This document shows, in pieces, positions 57,766-60,526 of a stretch of 60,526 nucleotides of DNA. Made by a program: the position numbers and the translations under genes. The stretch is taken from assembly GCA_017560255.1 (NCBI GenBank), contig JAFYOI010000056.1:110639-171164 (forward strand), in the 5' to 3' direction. Every line of letters starts with the position of its first letter. Positions within the stretch are counted from its first letter, which is position 1. The notes beneath the pieces were generated by a model that did no database searches, had not been told where the DNA came from, and saw only the letters and a program-made list of their open reading frames with translations. The DNA is from Clostridia bacterium (GTDB lineage Bacteria > Bacillota > Clostridia > Oscillospirales > Acutalibacteraceae).

Positions 57766-59808
57766 ATGACTGTTAAATTCATAAAGCGCAGAAAAGTGAT
57801 ATTTTCTGTGATAACAATTTTAATATTCCTCGTCTTTTCATTCACCCTTATTAAAATCCAAGGTGTCAACGGGGAATATTACAGTACGCTGAACTCCTTC
57901 TCCTCGACTCACACACTCACCGTTGAGGCGGACAGGGGAGAAATCATTGACCGAAACGGAAATCCGATTGTACATAACCGCTCGGGAAATGAGATTGTGT
58001 TTATTGTCGGTCAGTTTCCATCCGTTGCCGAGCAGGAAACACGAAACAAGGTTCTGCTTTCGCTGATTAAACTAATGGACGAAAAGGGTGAACATCGGAC
58101 GGATACAATTCCGCTCGTACTGACCGAAACGGGTGTTGAGTTTGCCGAAAAAAGCAATCTTGACATCAAAAAACTCAAACAAAATCTTGAACTTGATTCC
58201 GATGCAACGGCGCCGGAATGTTTTGATGCCGCAATTAAAAAATTCAAACTGAGCGATTATTCAAGAGAAGATGCGCTCAGAATTGCATCCGTTTGCAACA
58301 ATATGATAAATATGGATTACAGTTCATCAAACCCCTACGTTTTCGCAACCGACGTTGATGCCACAACCGCATCTATAATCAAGGAGAAAGGCGGATACTA
58401 CAAAGGGGTTGAGATTAACGTCGTATCCTACCGTGAATACGTTGATTCATCGCTTGCGGTTCACGTAATTGGTCCCGTAGGTGCGATTAGCGAAGAAGAA
58501 TACGAACTGCTCAAAGACAAGGGATATTCAATAAATGACACCATCGGTAAGAGCGGAATTGAGCAGGCTTATGAAAGTTTCTTGCGCGGCACTAACGGCA
58601 AACTGACCGTAACAACCCTCTCCGACGGCACGACGACCAAGGAATACACCGTTGAGCCGCAGCAGGGACATTCCGTTAAACTGACCATTGACAACGGAAT
58701 TCAGAAAGCAACAGAGCAGGCGCTTGAAAAGACTATTCTGGAACTTCGCAAAAAGGCAGAAAATCCCAATAACACAACGATAGGTAACGTTACGGGCGGT
58801 GCTGCCGTTGTTGTAAACGTCAAGACGGGCGCAATTCTTGCAAGCGCAAGTTATCCGACGTACGACCTTGCAACTTATTTCTCCGATTATGCATCTCTTT
58901 CAACAGCGCCCAACTCTCCGTTGTGGAACAGAGCGGCAATGAGCACCTATGCGCCGGGTTCAACCTTTAAACCCCTTGTTTCTCTTGCAGCGCTTCAGAG
59001 CGGCACTATCAATCAGTATTCATCCGTTTACTGTCAGAGAATTTATACCTACTACCAGAACCGCGGGCTTACTCTGTACTGTATGCACGCGCACGGCTCG
59101 CTCAACGTTACGGGTGCTATCTACGAATCCTGTAACTGCTTCTACTATGAAGTCGGCAGAAATCTCGGCATCCGCACCATCAACGAATATATGGAAAAAT
59201 TCGGACTTGCAAAAAAGACAGGCACCGAACTTGCGGAAGCGGTCGGTGTTATGGCCGGACCTACCTACCGCGAAACTCTCGGTCAGTATTGGTACGAGGC
59301 GGACACGTCGCAGGCAGCAATTGGACAATCGGACCATATGTTTACAATTCTGCAACTTGCAAACTACGCCGCAACACTTGCAAACGGCGGCACAAGATAC
59401 CAACTTCACTACGTTGACTCAATCCTCTCCGCAGACGGAAGTGAGGTTATTTATTCGCACGAACCGACCGTTGTTGACACCGTTGAGGCAGATGAATTCA
59501 ATTTTGACCTCGTTCAATACGGAATGAAACTTGTCGGTACACAGGGCGTTGTTGGTAATATTATGAGAAATCTGCCCGTGGAAGTTGCGGGCAAAACGGG
59601 TTCAGCACAGGTTAACGGACAACTTGCAAACGGCTTTTTCATCAGTTTTGCCCCGTTTGACGACCCCGAAATTGCCGTTGCGGTTGTAATTGAACAAGCG
59701 GGCTCGGGTTCAAGCGTTTCTCCCGTTGCACGCGATATTTACGAATATTACTTCGTTGAGCGCTATGCAGCGTCCGATGAGCAGGACGAAAACACCTTTT
59801 TGCAGTAA
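57766..59808 (+). CDS. mrdA: Penicillin-binding protein 2 (class B transpeptidase)
   Basis: PBP2 cross-links peptidoglycan during elongation. The 680-residue product has a membrane helix (about 13-33), the dimerisation domain (ADRGEIIDRNGNPI) and a transpeptidase domain. Active-site motifs are STFK (APGSTFKP), SCN (YESCNCFYY, the SxN motif) and KTG (AGKTGSAQV). AGGAAGGA precedes the ATG. It is the last gene of the zapA-mre run and works with RodA, which is not in the window. Confidence 0.94.
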   Translation: MTVKFIKRRKVIFSVITILIFLVFSFTLIKIQGVNGEYYSTLNSFSSTHTLTVEADRGEIIDRNGNPIVHNRSGNEIVFIVGQFPSVAEQETRNKVLLSLIKLMDEKGEHRTDTIPLVLTETGVEFAEKSNLDIKKLKQNLELDSDATAPECFDAAIKKFKLSDYSREDALRIASVCNNMINMDYSSSNPYVFATDVDATTASIIKEKGGYYKGVEINVVSYREYVDSSLAVHVIGPVGAISEEEYELLKDKGYSINDTIGKSGIEQAYESFLRGTNGKLTVTTLSDGTTTKEYTVEPQQGHSVKLTIDNGIQKATEQALEKTILELRKKAENPNNTTIGNVTGGAAVVVNVKTGAILASASYPTYDLATYFSDYASLSTAPNSPLWNRAAMSTYAPGSTFKPLVSLAALQSGTINQYSSVYCQRIYTYYQNRGLTLYCMHAHGSLNVTGAIYESCNCFYYEVGRNLGIRTINEYMEKFGLAKKTGTELAEAVGVMAGPTYRETLGQYWYEADTSQAAIGQSDHMFTILQLANYAATLANGGTRYQLHYVDSILSADGSEVIYSHEPTVVDTVEADEFNFDLVQYGMKLVGTQGVVGNIMRNLPVEVAGKTGSAQVNGQLANGFFISFAPFDDPEIAVAVVIEQAGSGSSVSPVARDIYEYYFVERYAASDEQDENTFLQ

Positions 59809-59846
59809 AATTATTACTAAATTTTAAACAAATTGTGAATTTACTC

Positions 59847-59875
59847 TTGCATTTACAAAATCACTGTGTTATAAT
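59847..59875 (+). promoter_or_regulatory. mgsA promoter
   Basis: TTGCAT (59847-59852) and TATAAT (59870-59875) are 17 bases apart. Confidence 0.78.
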
Positions 59876-59931
59876 GACAACAACAATTGATAATATTATC
59901 TAAATTTTCGTTTCCACTGGGGGTTTCTTTT

Positions 59932-60336
59932 ATGAATATTGCACTAATAGCACATGACTCTAAAAAAGAACTTATGATTCAGTTCTGCATCGCTTACGGC
60001 GGTATTTTAAATAAGCACTCATTGTGCGCTACGGGCGCTACGGGCAAAGTCGTTTCCGACGCTACCGGTCTGAGCATTCAAAGATATCTCAACGGCTCGC
60101 AGGGTGGCAGTCAGCAGATTTCCGCAAGAATCTCCTGCAACGAAATCGACCTTCTGATTTTCTTCCGTGACCCGCTTACAAGAAAACCGCATGAGCCCAA
60201 TGAAGCAGATATGTTAAGGCTTTGCGATATGCATAACATTCCGCTCGCAACCAACATTGCTACGGCGGAGGCTCTCATTCTCGCCCTTGAACGCGGCGAC
60301 CTCGATTGGAGAAACATCGTCAATCCCAAAAAATAA
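59932..60336 (+). CDS. mgsA: Methylglyoxal synthase
   Basis: MgsA turns dihydroxyacetone phosphate into methylglyoxal and phosphate, a bypass of lower glycolysis when phosphate is short. The 134-residue product has ALIAHDSKK, the phosphate-binding TGATGK, SGPLGG-type SQGGSQQIS, and catalytic Asp in FFRDPLT. I chose ATG 59932, eight bases after GGGGG; an upstream frame overlaps the leader. It has its own promoter behind the mre operon and a strong terminator. Confidence 0.95.
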   Translation: MNIALIAHDSKKELMIQFCIAYGGILNKHSLCATGATGKVVSDATGLSIQRYLNGSQGGSQQISARISCNEIDLLIFFRDPLTRKPHEPNEADMLRLCDMHNIPLATNIATAEALILALERGDLDWRNIVNPKK

Positions 60337-60341
60337 AAATT

Positions 60342-60370
60342 ATCCCACCTCTGACGAGGTGGGATTTTTA
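60342..60370 (+). terminator. mgsA terminator
   Basis: ATCCCACCTC and GAGGTGGGAT form a 10-bp stem around TGAC, followed by five T. Confidence 0.92.
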
Positions 60371-60410
60371 TTATAACGAAAACCTCGCGATAGTCGCGTT
60401 GTTCGTCCGT
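60371..60410 (-). repeat. Terminator-edge repeat, fourth copy (inverted)
   Basis: Read on the plus strand from the mgsA terminator it is TTATAACGAAAACC, CGCGATAGTCGCG, then TTCGTCCGT; this matches the copy at 6073-6116 read on the minus strand. Confidence 0.7.
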
Positions 60411-60522
60411 GTCATCCTGAGTGGAGCGAAGCGGAATCGAACTTTTTCGTTCGGGATCCCAAATGCCGCTATGCGTCATTTGATCCTCGCTTTGCTCGGA
60501 TTTCGACTGCGCTCAGGATGAC
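60411..60522. repeat. MITE-like inverted-repeat element
   Basis: An 11-bp perfect terminal inverted repeat, GTCATCCTGAG (60411-60421) and CTCAGGATGAC (60512-60522), encloses GAGCGAAGCGGAATCG and a CGAAC/GTTCG hairpin. The general pattern is known from many Firmicute and Bacteroidete intergenic regions. No gene is inside. Confidence 0.7.
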
Positions 60523-60526
60523 GTGA

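Noticed and set aside
1-60526. Prophage, transposon or integrated plasmid
   Set aside because: No integrase, transposase, capsid or replication genes are present; the only mobile-looking DNA is short non-coding repeats.

Overview
The window looks like chromosome of an anaerobic, spore-forming member of the Clostridia, most likely an Oscillospirales-type gut or rumen lineage. The evidence is two SpoVA germination/DPA-channel genes, a desulfoferrodoxin / rubrerythrin / ferritin oxygen-defence set typical of strict anaerobes, strong Gram-positive ribosome-binding sites, frequent GTG/TTG starts, and Rho-independent terminators after most transcription units. The lineage below class is inference. 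No prophage, transposase, rRNA operon or CRISPR array is visible. Function calls were made by reading the translated sequence; no database search was run.

Layout. 0-1.5 kb: 5' part of polA (minus, cut by the window edge). 1.7-5.9 kb: plus-strand operon with two membrane proteins that look like degenerate histidine kinases, an EamA-type exporter and a YczE-like membrane protein. 6.1-9.9 kb: minus-strand run trkH-trkA-rubrerythrin-desulfoferrodoxin-ferritin. 10-13.3 kb: lgt-folD and an SLC13-type permease. 13.3-14.3 kb: repeat-rich spacer and tRNA-Arg(CCG). 14.3-17.3 kb: a membrane TPR-like protein, luxS, spoVAD with an unlisted 49-residue ORF behind it, and a small PQ-loop-like protein. 17.4-25.9 kb: defence island on the minus strand with mcrB-mcrC and, behind its own promoter, a 1639-residue DUF4062-NACHT-TPR STAND protein. 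26-28.8 kb: second oxidative-stress cluster, comprising a regulator that fuses an XRE helix-turn-helix to a superoxide-reductase-like domain, a Mn-catalase-family protein and a FAD/Rieske oxidoreductase. 28.9-34.8 kb: two-component system followed by one membrane-anchored protein and two lipoproteins. 35-52 kb: mixed housekeeping and surface genes (MATE pump, DUF4349, spoVAC, yfbR/DUF815, transglutaminase lipoprotein, thioesterase, DUF11 protein, flavin reductase, thiolase, LysR regulator, GH13 glucosidase and glycogen phosphorylase). 52.4-60.3 kb: cell-shape operon zapA-U32-dut-mreB-mreC-mreD-mrdA, then mgsA.

How parts work together. zapA to mrdA couple division and lateral wall synthesis. 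glgP with the intracellular GH13 enzyme would degrade glycogen or maltodextrin. The two oxygen-defence clusters cover iron storage, superoxide reduction and peroxide removal. The response regulator probably controls both its own promoter and the secreted-protein genes behind it, because the same 14-base word lies upstream of both.

The most unusual content is the STAND protein beside McrBC, the XRE-superoxide reductase fusion with a palindrome over its own -10, the shared response-regulator word, and a dispersed repeat whose four copies all start at the downstream edge of a terminator-like hairpin.
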